Assembly: GCA_016793095.1 (NCBI GenBank)
Contig: JAEUJQ010000023.1
Span: 1 to 64,000 of the forward strand
Direction of reading: 5' to 3'
Length of the DNA stretch: 64,000 nucleotides
DNA from: Myxococcaceae bacterium
GTDB taxonomy: Bacteria > Myxococcota > Myxococcia > Myxococcales > Myxococcaceae
Positions within the stretch are counted from its first letter, which is position 1. Every line of letters begins with the position of its first letter. Below, in pieces: positions 1-8,034 of the stretch. Made by a program: the position numbers and the translations under genes. The notes under the pieces were generated by a model. That model saw only the letters and a program-made list of their open reading frames with translations. It was not told where the DNA came from and made no database searches.

Positions 1-222
1 GGCAGCGCAGGCGGCGGCAGCGCAGGCGGCGGCAGCGCAGGCGGCGGCAGCGCAGGCGGCGGCAGCGCAGGCGGCGGCAGCGCAGGCGGCGGCAGCGCTG
101 GCGGCGGCAGCACAGGCGGCGGCAGCGCAGGCGGCGGCAGCGCAGGCGGCGGCAGCACAGGCGGCGGCAGCACAGGCGGCGGCAGCGCAGGCGGCGGCAG
201 CGCAGGCGGCGGCAGCGCAGGT
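1..222 (+). repeat. 15-bp tandem repeat coding Gly-Ser-Ala-Gly-Gly
   Basis: About 14.8 copies of the unit ggcagcgcaggcggc run from the window edge to about 222. A few units vary in one base (gcgctg or gcacag in place of gcgcag). The array is in frame with the downstream surface protein and codes a flexible GSAGG linker. The true array start is outside the window. Such an array is prone to slippage by whole units, which would change stalk length without breaking the frame. Confidence 0.95.
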
Positions 223-2814
223 GGTCTCGTGCTGCCCGACGGAGGCCCGTCGTTCTGCGAGCTGGACCAGCCCGAGCTGCGGTTCGGCGCAGTGACGGTG
301 GGCACCTCTCGAACGCTCGCCTGGAGCATCGACAACCCGACCTCACAGCCCCTCGACATCACCATCACCCCCCCGCTGACGGCGGGCTACTCGGTGACGG
401 GCGCGACCGGCACCCTCTCGGTCGGCGCGGGCCAGCGCATGACGGTCAACGTCACGTTCGCCCCCACCGCGGCCGGACAGGTGCTCGCATCCCTCCGGGC
501 CCGGCGCGCGCCCTCGTGTCCCGAGCGAGCCGCCCTCGTGGTGGGCCGTGGTCTCGGCTCCAGCTTCGAGTGGACCCCGACGCAGGTCGACTTCGGCTAC
601 GCGCCGCCAGGGCATCCGGTGACGCGCACGGTGCTCTTCCGCAACGGCTCCTCGCAGGACGTCACCCTGACGAACCTGCAGGTCCGCGAAGGGAGCACGC
701 CGAGCGTCGTCTTCACCCGCGCGACGCCTTCGGCGACCATCGTCGTCCCGGCATACAGCGACACGACCACCGAGTTCCTGACGTTCCGGACCGCAGTGCT
801 CGGCCCGCGCACGGCCACGTTCTCCTTCACCGCGCCAGCGGGGCCCTCCTTCATCTCACTCCGGGGCGTCGGCGGAGGCCCTCGCATCGACGCGCCCACC
901 ACGCTGGACTTCGGGCGCGTGGCGCTCTTCACCGGGGCGACGCCACCCTCCGCGCAGACGCGGACGCTGCCCATCAGGAACATCGGGACGGCCCCCGTTC
1001 CCCCCGACCCGGCCGCGAACCTCATCCTCGGCACCGTCTTTCAGGACGTCCCGGGTCAGCTGCCGCTCTTCGAGCTGATCCCCGGGATGAACACCCTGCC
1101 AGGCGAGTTCTCGGTGGTGGTCAACGTGCCCCCGACCGGCCTCGACCCCAGGACACCTGGCGCCATCGTCGTGACGCTGACGCCCAGCTCACTCGGGATG
1201 AAGACCGCGGCGCTGAGGATCTTCTCGAACGACCCGCTCACCCCGGTCTTCGTGTTGCAGCTGCGAGCCAACGTGGTGTCCCTGGCTCCCTGTACCGGGC
1301 TCTCGGTGCTCGAGCCGACGCCGATCGAGTTCGGGCGCGTGCCTCCACTCACGTCGAAGCGTCGTGGGGTCACGCTGGTGAATGGCGGCACCGCGCTGTG
1401 CCTGCTGTCCGACCTCCGCACGACCGCACCCGAGTACACGGTTGCGGGAGGTCCGATTGCCGAGCTCGAGCTGATGCCCGGCGAACGCCGGACGGTGCTC
1501 GTCCAGGTGCGCCCGACGAGCGCAAGCTCCCCGCTCAACGGCCTGCTGCGCGCCTTCGTCTCCTCTCCGACCACACCCGAGCTGCTGGTGCCCCTCGTGA
1601 CGACCCCTGGCCCCGACTGCCTCGTCTTCTCGACGCGCGAGCTCGACTTCGGGAACAACGCCGTGAGCTGCCTGGGCGCGCCCCGGACGGTGCAGGTCGT
1701 CAACCAGTGCCCCACCTCCGTTCAGCTCACCGGGGTGAGCGTCACCGGTTCGGGCTTCAGCCTCGTCAACACCGTCCCCACCGGCACGCTGCTCTCGAGC
1801 TCGGCGCCGGTGCCGATCTCGCTGACCTGGCGCACCACGCGGACGGGCACCGAGGTGGGCGCCCTGCGCGTGACCAGCACGCAGTCGGGCCAGCCCGTGA
1901 CGTCCGTGATGCTGTTGCAGGGTACGGCGGGAGCGCCGCTCGATGCGTTCCCGATCCCCGCCCTGCCGAAAGCAGACGTGCTCCTCGTCATCGATGACAG
2001 CTGCTCGATGGGCGACAAGCACCTCGCGATGTCCTCGAACCTCAGCTCGTTCTTCTCGTACGCGAACTCGTCGAGCGTGAACTTCCAGATTGGCGTGACC
2101 ACCACCGACGCCGACGTCGTCGCGCAGACCGGCGTCCTCAGCGGCTCGCCGCCGTTCCTGACGTCCTCGGCCGGCCTGATGAACCTCGTCACGACCCTCT
2201 CGCAGCGCATCGTGGGCGTTGGCATCGCCGGGTCGGGCACCGAGCAGACGTTCGCCCCCGCCGTGGCAGCGCTCTCTCCCCCGCTGAGCACGACCACCCA
2301 CGTGGGCTTCGTTCGAGACGACGCCTCGCTCGGCGTGCTGGGCGTGTCGGACGCCGACGACCAGTCACCCCTGCCCGTGTCCACCTACGCGATGCTGCTC
2401 GCCAGCTTGAAGCCCCCGAACCTGTTCACCTTCAGCGCGCTCACGCCGCTGGCCGCGACTCAGCCGATGGGCTGCGTGTACGACCTCGCGCCGGGCACCC
2501 GCACGCAGGCCGGGGTCGCTCAGCTCGGCGGAGTGGCGCGGGAGATCTGCACCAGCAACTGGGCGTCGGTGTTGGCGGACGTCGGCGCCAGCGTCTTCGG
2601 GTTCCGAACGAGCTTCACGCTCCGGGCGCCGGTCGACCCCGGCGGCGGTCCCGTGCGCGTCTTCGTCGACGGCGTCGAGGTCCCCGCCATGTCCTCCGGC
2701 AACGCGGTGTGGAGCTTCTCGCCCGTCACCAACACCGTCACCTTCGTGCCGCTCTACGCACCGGAGCCGGGAAGGACGGTGTCCGTGAGCTACCCGGTGG
2801 CGTGCCTGCCCTGA
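1..2814 (+). CDS. Choice-of-anchor D / VWA-like surface lipoprotein, 5' end outside window
   Basis: The reading frame is open from base 1, so the true start lies upstream; the GTG at 229 is only the first start-like codon after the repeat. Residues 1-75 are a Gly/Ser/Ala linker coded by the 15-bp repeat, the usual stalk behind a lipobox in myxobacterial lipoproteins. About five beta-sandwich units follow, each carrying an (L/V/I)xFG core (RFG, DFG, DFG, EFG, DFG), as in choice-of-anchor D / ASPM-SPD2-Hydin-like domains. At about 1972-2013 the protein reads ADVLLVIDDSCSM, a DxSxS metal-site motif of von Willebrand A folds. A short beta tail ends in VACLP. The likely role is a cell-surface adhesion or binding protein; the ligand is unknown. 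The family call is firm, the function is inferred. Confidence 0.85.
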   Translation, partial: GSAGGGSAGGGSAGGGSAGGGSAGGGSAGGGSAGGGSTGGGSAGGGSAGGGSTGGGSTGGGSAGGGSAGGGSAGGLVLPDGGPSFCELDQPELRFGAVTVGTSRTLAWSIDNPTSQPLDITITPPLTAGYSVTGATGTLSVGAGQRMTVNVTFAPTAAGQVLASLRARRAPSCPERAALVVGRGLGSSFEWTPTQVDFGYAPPGHPVTRTVLFRNGSSQDVTLTNLQVREGSTPSVVFTRATPSATIVVPAYSDTTTEFLTFRTAVLGPRTATFSFTAPAGPSFISLRGVGGGPRIDAPTTLDFGRVALFTGATPPSAQTRTLPIRNIGTAPVPPDPAANLILGTVFQDVPGQLPLFELIPGMNTLPGEFSVVVNVPPTGLDPRTPGAIVVTLTPSSLGMKTAALRIFSNDPLTPVFVLQLRANVVSLAPCTGLSVLEPTPIEFGRVPPLTSKRRGVTLVNGGTALCLLSDLRTTAPEYTVAGGPIAELELMPGERRTVLVQVRPTSASSPLNGLLRAFVSSPTTPELLVPLVTTPGPDCLVFSTRELDFGNNAVSCLGAPRTVQVVNQCPTSVQLTGVSVTGSGFSLVNTVPTGTLLSSSAPVPISLTWRTTRTGTEVGALRVTSTQSGQPVTSVMLLQGTAGAPLDAFPIPALPKADVLLVIDDSCSMGDKHLAMSSNLSSFFSYANSSSVNFQIGVTTTDADVVAQTGVLSGSPPFLTSSAGLMNLVTTLSQRIVGVGIAGSGTEQTFAPAVAALSPPLSTTTHVGFVRDDASLGVLGVSDADDQSPLPVSTYAMLLASLKPPNLFTFSALTPLAATQPMGCVYDLAPGTRTQAGVAQLGGVAREICTSNWASVLADVGASVFGFRTSFTLRAPVDPGGGPVRVFVDGVEVPAMSSGNAVWSFSPVTNTVTFVPLYAPEPGRTVSVSYPVACLP

Positions 2815-2838
2815 GCAGGAGGGCGGCTGGTTCGAGCC

Positions 2839-4354
2839 ATGGCTGACGTCGTCCTCTGCACGCTCAACGCGAAGTACCTTCATGCCTCGCTGGGGCTGCG
2901 GTGCCTGTTCGCGAACATGGGCGAGCTGAAGGCCCGCACGGCGCTCCGCGAGTTCGACGTCAACCAGCCCACGCTCGAGATCGTCGAGGCGCTGCTGGCC
3001 GGTGGGCCGCCTCATCGGCCTGGGCGTCTACCTCTGGAACGTCGAGGAGACGCTCGCCGTGGTGCGGGTGCTCAGGGTCCTGCGGCCTGAGGTCGTCATC
3101 GTCCTCGGCGGCCCCGAGGTGAGCCACGAGACGCGCGGCCAGCCCATCGTCGAGCTCGCCGACCACGTCATCTGCGGAGAGGCCGACCTCGCCTTCGCAG
3201 CCCTGTGCCGCCAGCGACTGGCAGGAGAGGTCCCGGCGAAGGTCCTCACGCCGGCGCCGCCCGACCTGAGCCGCATCGAGCTCCCGTGGAGCGAATACTC
3301 GGACGACGACCTCGCGAACCGCGTGCTCTACGTCGAGGCCTCGCGGGGCTGCCCCTACCGATGCGAGTTCTGCCTCTCGTCGCTCGACGACGAGGTGCGC
3401 GTGTTCCCCGAGGGGCCGTTCTTCGCCGCGATGGAGACGCTGCTTCGACGCGGGGCGCGGCACTTCAAGTTCGTCGACCGCACGTTCAACCTCGACGTGA
3501 AGCAGAGCCTGCGCATCCTCGAGTTCTTCCAGTCGCGGCTGACGCCAGGGTTGTTCCTTCACTTCGAGCTCGTTCCCGACCGCTTGCCCGGCCCCCTGCG
3601 CGAGGTCATCAGGCGCTTCCCACCAGGCGTGCTGCAGCTCGAGGTGGGCGTGCAGACGCTGAACCCCGAGACCGAAGCGCTCGTCAGCCGGCGCCAGGAC
3701 CACGCGAAGCTCGAGGACAACCTGCGCTTTCTGGCTCAGCACACGAGCGCCCACGTCCACGTCGACCTCATCGTCGGGTTGCCCGGAGAAGACCTGGCCA
3801 GCTTCGCGCGCGGGTTCGACGCGCTGGTGAAGCTCCGCCCGCAGGAGCTTCAGGTCGGACTGCTGAAGCGCCTCAAGGGAACGCCCATCGCACGACGCGA
3901 GGCGTCGCATGGGCTCGTCTACAGTCCATTGCCGCCGTTCGAGATCCTCCGCACCGCGGCGCTCAGCTTCGACGAGCTGAATCAGCTCCGGCGGTTCGCG
4001 CGCACCTGGGACGCGTGGGGAAACAGCGGCCACTTCGTGCTGACGATGCGGCGCGTGCTCGACGAGGCGCCATCGGCGTTCGGCGTGGTGCAGCGACTCA
4101 GCGAGCACCTGCGCGCTCGAGACGTCGGCAGCAGCGGCGTCGCGTTGACCCGCAGGTTCCAGTTGCTGTTCGGCTTCCTCACCGAGGCGCTCGGCTGGGA
4201 GCGCACGCTCGCGGCGGAGTCGTTGTTCGAGGACTATCGCCGCGCGGGGAAGACCGACCGGCCGAGCTGGCTCGCGAGTCTGCCTGATGCGGCGCTCGCG
4301 GAGGCGGTCCGCGTCGACTTCAGCGCCCGCCAGACACGGCACCGCGCGAAGTAG
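2839..4354 (+). pseudogene. B12-binding domain radical SAM protein, frameshifted near base 3005
   Basis: The start at 2839 gives the typical beginning of a cobalamin-binding radical SAM protein (DVVLCTLNAKYLHASLGLRC, then FDVNQPTLEIVEALL). The frame then breaks. From about 3002 the sequence continues in the next frame as RLIGLGVYLWNVEET, which is the expected continuation. Removing one G from the run at 3004-3006 joins the halves into one protein of about 504 residues. The CxxxCxxC iron-sulfur motif (RGCPYRCEFC) is at about 3350-3373, followed by a TIM-barrel-like region and a C-terminal extension of the DUF4080 type. The substrate is unknown. Either the gene is broken or one base was miscalled; the second half keeps all catalytic residues and shows no other decay, which favours a recent event or an error. 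Confidence 0.8.
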
Positions 4355-4460
4355 CGCCCCCTCGGCGACGCTCTGATGGGCTCATTCGAACCCCGGCCGA
4401 CGGGGCAGGTGCGGCTCACGTGTATGCCGGGCCCCGCCCTCGCGCGTCTTTCCCGGGTGA

Positions 4461-5003
4461 GTGGACAGCGCGTCTTCCATGATGCGGGTGATGCACGAGG
4501 GCATCGACTTCGAGGGCCTGGTTCGCGCGCAGCGGCGCGGTCTCGAGGCGCTCGCCCGCCGGCTCGTGTGGGACGCGGAGGAGGCGAAGGACGTGGTGCA
4601 GGCAGCGATGGCCCAGGCGTGGACTCAGCGGGCGGCCCTGAAGGACGCCGGGTCGGCGCCCGCGTGGCTGCGACGCATCGTGGTGCACCGCGCGATGAGC
4701 CACCTGCGCCGACGTCGCGTGTGGAACACCTTCGCCCGGCTGCTCCTCGTCGAACCCGAGGTGATGCCCGCGGCTGACGACGACGTCGAGTCGGCCGAGC
4801 ACCGGGCGCGCCTCGCCGAGGCCCTCGAGCGCCTCTCGCCGAAGCAATCGACGGCCTTCTCGCTGCGGTACCTCGAGGGGCTCTCCATCGACGAGGTGGC
4901 CGACGCGATGGCCATCGACCGCGGCACCGTCCGCGTGCACCTGCAGCGCTCGGTGAAGGCGCTGCGCGCAGAGGGCGTGCTGCCCGACCGGGAGGACGCA
5001 TGA
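4461..5003 (+). CDS. ECF-type RNA polymerase sigma factor
   Basis: The protein is a small sigma-70-family factor with two domains. Region 2 includes DAEEAKDVVQAAMAQAW and the DNA-binding stretch APAWLRRIVVHRAMSHLRRR. Region 4 has LSPKQSTAFSLRYLEGLSIDEVADAMAIDRGTV in two parts, ending in a helix-turn-helix. Length from the GTG at 4461 is 180 residues. In-frame ATGs at 4479, 4482 and 4491 are equally possible starts, and no clear Shine-Dalgarno decides between them. The stop overlaps the anti-sigma start by 4 bp (ATGA at 5000-5003), so the two proteins are translationally coupled. With the downstream Spy-like gene this looks like an envelope-stress regulon that controls itself; the signal is not known. 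Confidence 0.92.
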   Translation: MDSASSMMRVMHEGIDFEGLVRAQRRGLEALARRLVWDAEEAKDVVQAAMAQAWTQRAALKDAGSAPAWLRRIVVHRAMSHLRRRRVWNTFARLLLVEPEVMPAADDDVESAEHRARLAEALERLSPKQSTAFSLRYLEGLSIDEVADAMAIDRGTVRVHLQRSVKALRAEGVLPDREDA

Positions 5004-5485
5004 GGACCTGTGAGGACTTCGAGCGGGCCATCATCTCCGGCGACGGAGGCGACGCGCTCGGGGCGCACCTCGCCGGCTGCGCAGGCTGCCGGCGCTTCGC
5101 AGCGGCCCACCGCGCGGCTGGAGGCGTGCGGCACCTCGAGCCCAGGCTCCGCGCGCGCCATGCCCGGACCGCGGTGGTGCGGCGCGCGTCGCTGGTGGCG
5201 GTCTTGCTCATCGCGCTGCTGAGCGCCGGGCTGTGGTCGAGCCGCGCGCCGACCTCGACGGCCACGGCGCCCGAGGCGCTCGTGCCCGCGCTCCCCGAGA
5301 CCGCGCGCGCAGCCTCGCCAGCGCCAGACGACGAGCGGGACTGGGCCGCCCTCGTCGCCTTCACCCAGACGCTCGACGACACCCTCTACCGCGACGTCAC
5401 CACGAATGACGCCACCTACGCCGCCTTCGGAGCCCTCCCACGGTGGGTCGCTCCGCAGTCCACCCTCACCGCACTGGAGAACTGA
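5000..5485 (+). CDS. Anti-sigma factor, zinc-finger type, one membrane segment
   Basis: This 161-residue protein starts with CEDFERAIISGD and carries a HxxxCxxC zinc anti-sigma signature (HLAGCAGC) within its first 35 residues. One transmembrane helix follows (SLVAVLLIALLSAGLW, about residues 68-84), then a periplasmic tail of about 75 residues. By family it binds and holds the sigma factor coded just upstream and releases it on an envelope signal. Coupling by a 4-bp overlap at its start and a 1-bp gap to the next start supports a three-gene operon. Confidence 0.85.
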   Translation: MRTCEDFERAIISGDGGDALGAHLAGCAGCRRFAAAHRAAGGVRHLEPRLRARHARTAVVRRASLVAVLLIALLSAGLWSSRAPTSTATAPEALVPALPETARAASPAPDDERDWAALVAFTQTLDDTLYRDVTTNDATYAAFGALPRWVAPQSTLTALEN

Positions 5486-5486
5486 C

Positions 5487-6104
5487 ATGAACCGCCCCCT
5501 CATCACCTCGTCGCTCCTCGCCGCCTCGCTCGCCTTTGCCCAGCCGGGACCGGGACCCGGTGGCCCGCACGGCCCGGGCATGGGTCCACCGCCCGGCATG
5601 GGTCCACCGCCCGGCATGGGTCCGCCGCCCGGCATGGGTCCACCGCCCGGCATGGGTCCGCCGCCCGGCATGGGCCCGGGACGAGGCCCGGGCATGGGAC
5701 ACGGCCCCGGCATGCACGGGCCCATGGGCATTCCCCCGCACGTCGCCGCGAAGCTGGGTCTCTCACCCGAGCTGACGAAGCAGGTCCGCGACGCGTCACT
5801 CGACGCGAACGAGGCGCTCATCACCCTCGAGGCTGACCTGAAGCGCGCGCAGCTCGAGCTGGAGCGGGCGCTGGGCGAAGCGAAGCCCGACGAGTCGAAG
5901 GTGATGCAGAAGCTCGAGCTCATCTCGAAGGCCGAGCTCGCCGTGCGGAAGAACCGCCTCGGGCTGATGCTCAAGGTGCGCAAGCTGCTCGGTCCCGACA
6001 CATGGGACAAGCTGCAGGCCGAGATGCCGGGGCCAGGCATGGGGCCTGGCTTCGGGCCCGGCGGTCCGGGTGGCCGATTCAGTCCGCCGCCGCAGAGCCC
6101 GTGA
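5487..6104 (+). CDS. Spy/CpxP-like periplasmic protein with Gly-Met-Pro repeat
   Basis: The start at 5487 follows the anti-sigma stop by one base. A signal peptide (about residues 1-19, ending AFAQP) is followed by a Pro/Gly/Met-rich segment with five GMGPPP units and a His/Met-rich stretch. The rest is helical: HVAAKLGLSPELTKQVRDA, then a long amphipathic helix pair rich in Glu, Lys and Leu, resembling LTxxQ/Spy-type periplasmic chaperones and heavy-metal sensors. It ends in another Gly/Pro-rich tail. In the operon it is probably a target or sensor of the sigma/anti-sigma pair. The Met- and His-rich segment could bind copper or a similar metal, but that is inference only. Length 205 residues. 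Confidence 0.75.
   Translation: MNRPLITSSLLAASLAFAQPGPGPGGPHGPGMGPPPGMGPPPGMGPPPGMGPPPGMGPPPGMGPGRGPGMGHGPGMHGPMGIPPHVAAKLGLSPELTKQVRDASLDANEALITLEADLKRAQLELERALGEAKPDESKVMQKLELISKAELAVRKNRLGLMLKVRKLLGPDTWDKLQAEMPGPGMGPGFGPGGPGGRFSPPPQSP
5577..5666 (+). repeat. 18-bp tandem repeat coding Gly-Met-Gly-Pro-Pro-Pro
   Basis: Five near-identical copies of an 18-bp unit (ggcatgggtccaccgccc, varying ccacc/ccgcc) lie inside the Spy-like gene and are in frame. The repeat gives an extended Met-spaced polyproline-like linker after the signal peptide. Confidence 0.9.
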
Positions 6105-6281
6105 GCGACGGGCTTCCGCCTGCACACAGCACAGGGCATGGGCGCGCGCAGGCCCTCGAAGCCCGCGGGTGAAGAAGGCCGCGCCACCCAGGCGCTCCGC
6201 AGCCCGGAAGTGACGGCTGCGACCGCAGCAGGCACGGCGCTCGCAGGAGCGCACGACTCCACCCGTTCACGGAGGCATTGG

Positions 6282-6947
6282 ATGAAGAAGCGCTTGCTGG
6301 GGGTCGGGCTGTCGGCGTCACTGAGCGCGTGCGGGCCCGTGTACTGCGTCGCGCGCGGCTCGCGGGTCCGGACGCCGGGCGGCGAGCGGGCCATCGAAGA
6401 CCTGAGGGCGGGTGACGAGGTTGTCGCGGTCGACCCCGCCACGGGCGCGACGGCGGTGTCACGCTTGATGGCCGTCATCGGCAGCACCCGCGAGTGCGGC
6501 ACCCTGTCCTTCGGCGCCCGGCGGCTGTGCGTCACCTCGGACCACCCACTCTATGACCCGGTCGCGAAGGGCTTCTTCCCGGCCGGCGACTGGCTCCTGG
6601 GCGCGCGCACCCACCTCGCTGAGCTCACCGAAGCCGGGTTGGAGGTCATCACTGTAGACGGCGTGGAGGTGTTCTCGCGCGTCGATGAGGTGTTCGACCT
6701 GACCGTCGAGCATGCGTGGCACACCTTCGTGGCCGAGGGCGTGCTGGTGCACAACAAACAGCCGGCCCAGTGCCTCGTGCCAGACGGCGGCGGCTTCGTC
6801 TCGTACACGGGCAATGCACCGGGCAACGAGCCGTGCACGTGCGCTGATGGCGGGGTGGGACGGTGGAGCTGCACCTCGACAGGCGGTGACGCGGTCTGCG
6901 TGGCGTGCGGCAGCAGAGCGGACGGCGGAGTGGACGGAGGCCCGTGA
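6282..6947 (+). CDS. Lipoprotein with a Hint (Hedgehog/intein-like) autoprocessing domain
   Basis: The start is fixed by GGAGG at 6271-6275, six bases before ATG. The signal peptide ends in lipobox LSAC with the lipid cysteine at residue 17, and the Hint domain appears to begin at Cys22 (CVARGSRVRTPGGERAIEDL). Block B is seen as TSDHPLYDP (TxxH). Block C is FDLTVEHAWHTFVAEG, ending LVHNK, with the His-Asn pair typical of Hint folds. The residue after Asn is Lys, not Cys/Ser/Thr, so splicing is not expected; N-terminal cleavage remains possible. About 65 Cys-rich, Asp/Gly-rich residues follow. The mature N-terminal stub would be only five residues (CGPVY). Function is unknown; see findings. 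221 residues. Confidence 0.85.
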   Translation: MKKRLLGVGLSASLSACGPVYCVARGSRVRTPGGERAIEDLRAGDEVVAVDPATGATAVSRLMAVIGSTRECGTLSFGARRLCVTSDHPLYDPVAKGFFPAGDWLLGARTHLAELTEAGLEVITVDGVEVFSRVDEVFDLTVEHAWHTFVAEGVLVHNKQPAQCLVPDGGGFVSYTGNAPGNEPCTCADGGVGRWSCTSTGGDAVCVACGSRADGGVDGGP

Positions 6948-7000
6948 GCGGCGCCGTCACCTCGAGATGCGCGTGAGGCAGTGGACGACCCTGCCCGCCA

Positions 7001-7411
7001 TCATCGCCGAGAGAGCGTGAGGGCGGGCAGCCAGGCGGGTCCCCCCTCGAGCCAGGCGCGGGCGAGGGCGAGCGCGGTCGTCACGTCGGCCCGGAGCCGC
7101 TCGAGGTCGACAGGGGCGTCAGCGTGCGTCGCCGGCAACACCTCGAGCGCAGCGGTGAGCAGCTTCACGCTGCCGCGGGGCTCGCTCCTCGACGCCTTCA
7201 CACACGCGGCGGCGACCATGATGAGGCCCTGCAGGAGCAGCCGGTCATCACCGGCCTCCCGCCGCCACCCCACCTCCCACACCTCGTGCGCTTCGAAGTG
7301 CTGGCCCGCGTTGAACTGCACCTTCCCTGCTTCGAGTGCTGCGCGTGTCTGGGCGTCCACCCCCTGAGCGTACCGCTCCGCTGGGCGCTCATGGGTTGCC
7401 TGCCGCCTCAT
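7001..7411 (-). CDS. DUF309 domain protein
   Basis: The core reads FNAGQHFEAHEVWEVGWRR with the HxxW-type signature of DUF309, followed by LLLQGLIMVAAACVK. These are the two conserved helices of this small all-helical family. The molecular role of DUF309 is not known. I chose the ATG at 7411 (136 residues). A GTG at 7360 would start just before the conserved domain and is also possible; the longer frame back to 7492 would run into the divergent gene at 7480. It is transcribed away from the TerB-like gene. Confidence 0.75.
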   Translation of the reverse strand: MRRQATHERPAERYAQGVDAQTRAALEAGKVQFNAGQHFEAHEVWEVGWRREAGDDRLLLQGLIMVAAACVKASRSEPRGSVKLLTAALEVLPATHADAPVDLERLRADVTTALALARAWLEGGPAWLPALTLSRR

Positions 7412-7479
7412 CGAGTCGGCCGAAGGGAGCGTTCCGCTTTTTCCCGAGCGACACCGGCGCCAGTCGCTATTCAGGCGGC

Positions 7480-7953
7480 ATGGGCTCCGCACTGATCAGC
7501 CGCCAGCAGCTCCTCGACACCTTGAGCGCCCACGGCATTCGTGGGCCGGAGGTCTACCTGCTCGATGCCGTTCCGCTCATCGAGCTCGCCTGGTCCGATG
7601 GTGTCGTCCAGCCGCAGGAGCGGGTGTTGATCCTCTCGTTCGTCGAGCACCTCATGGTGAAGCTTCGCGCCGAGGCGGGCTTCGACGTCATCAGCCACGC
7701 GCAGGCGCTCGCCTTCGTCAACCGGCTGACGACGACCAGGCCCGGCCGGCTCGAGTTCACGGTCTGGCTGCAGTGCCTCAAGACGCTGCTGCGCGCGCAG
7801 CCACAGGGTCGGGCGCGACACGCCGCCATCATGGAGGGCCTGAACGCCATCGGCGGAGTCGCGCCCTCACCGACGAACGAGTCGGTCCTCTGGGACGAGA
7901 ACGAGGTCGGCTGTCTGTCGCGCCTCGAGTTCGACCTGCGCCTCGACGTTTGA
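7480..7953 (+). CDS. TerB-like helical protein
   Basis: This 157-residue protein has no signal peptide or membrane segment. Residues about 26-50 (AVPLIELAWSDGVVQPQER) resemble the acidic helix of TerB / DjlA N-terminal-like domains, where a conserved Asp-Gly and Glu sit between two helices. The remainder is predicted helical and ends in an acidic tail. TerB-like proteins are linked to metal or stress responses, but the match here is partial and the gene stands alone. It could also be a lineage-specific cytoplasmic protein. Confidence 0.65.
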   Translation: MGSALISRQQLLDTLSAHGIRGPEVYLLDAVPLIELAWSDGVVQPQERVLILSFVEHLMVKLRAEAGFDVISHAQALAFVNRLTTTRPGRLEFTVWLQCLKTLLRAQPQGRARHAAIMEGLNAIGGVAPSPTNESVLWDENEVGCLSRLEFDLRLDV

Positions 7954-8034
7954 CCGGGCGCCTGCGCGGGCCGCGAAGCGCCGCGCACCGTGCTCGAGCC
8001 GCCCTTCGACGTTGCTCCGCAGTAGCGTCGCGGC

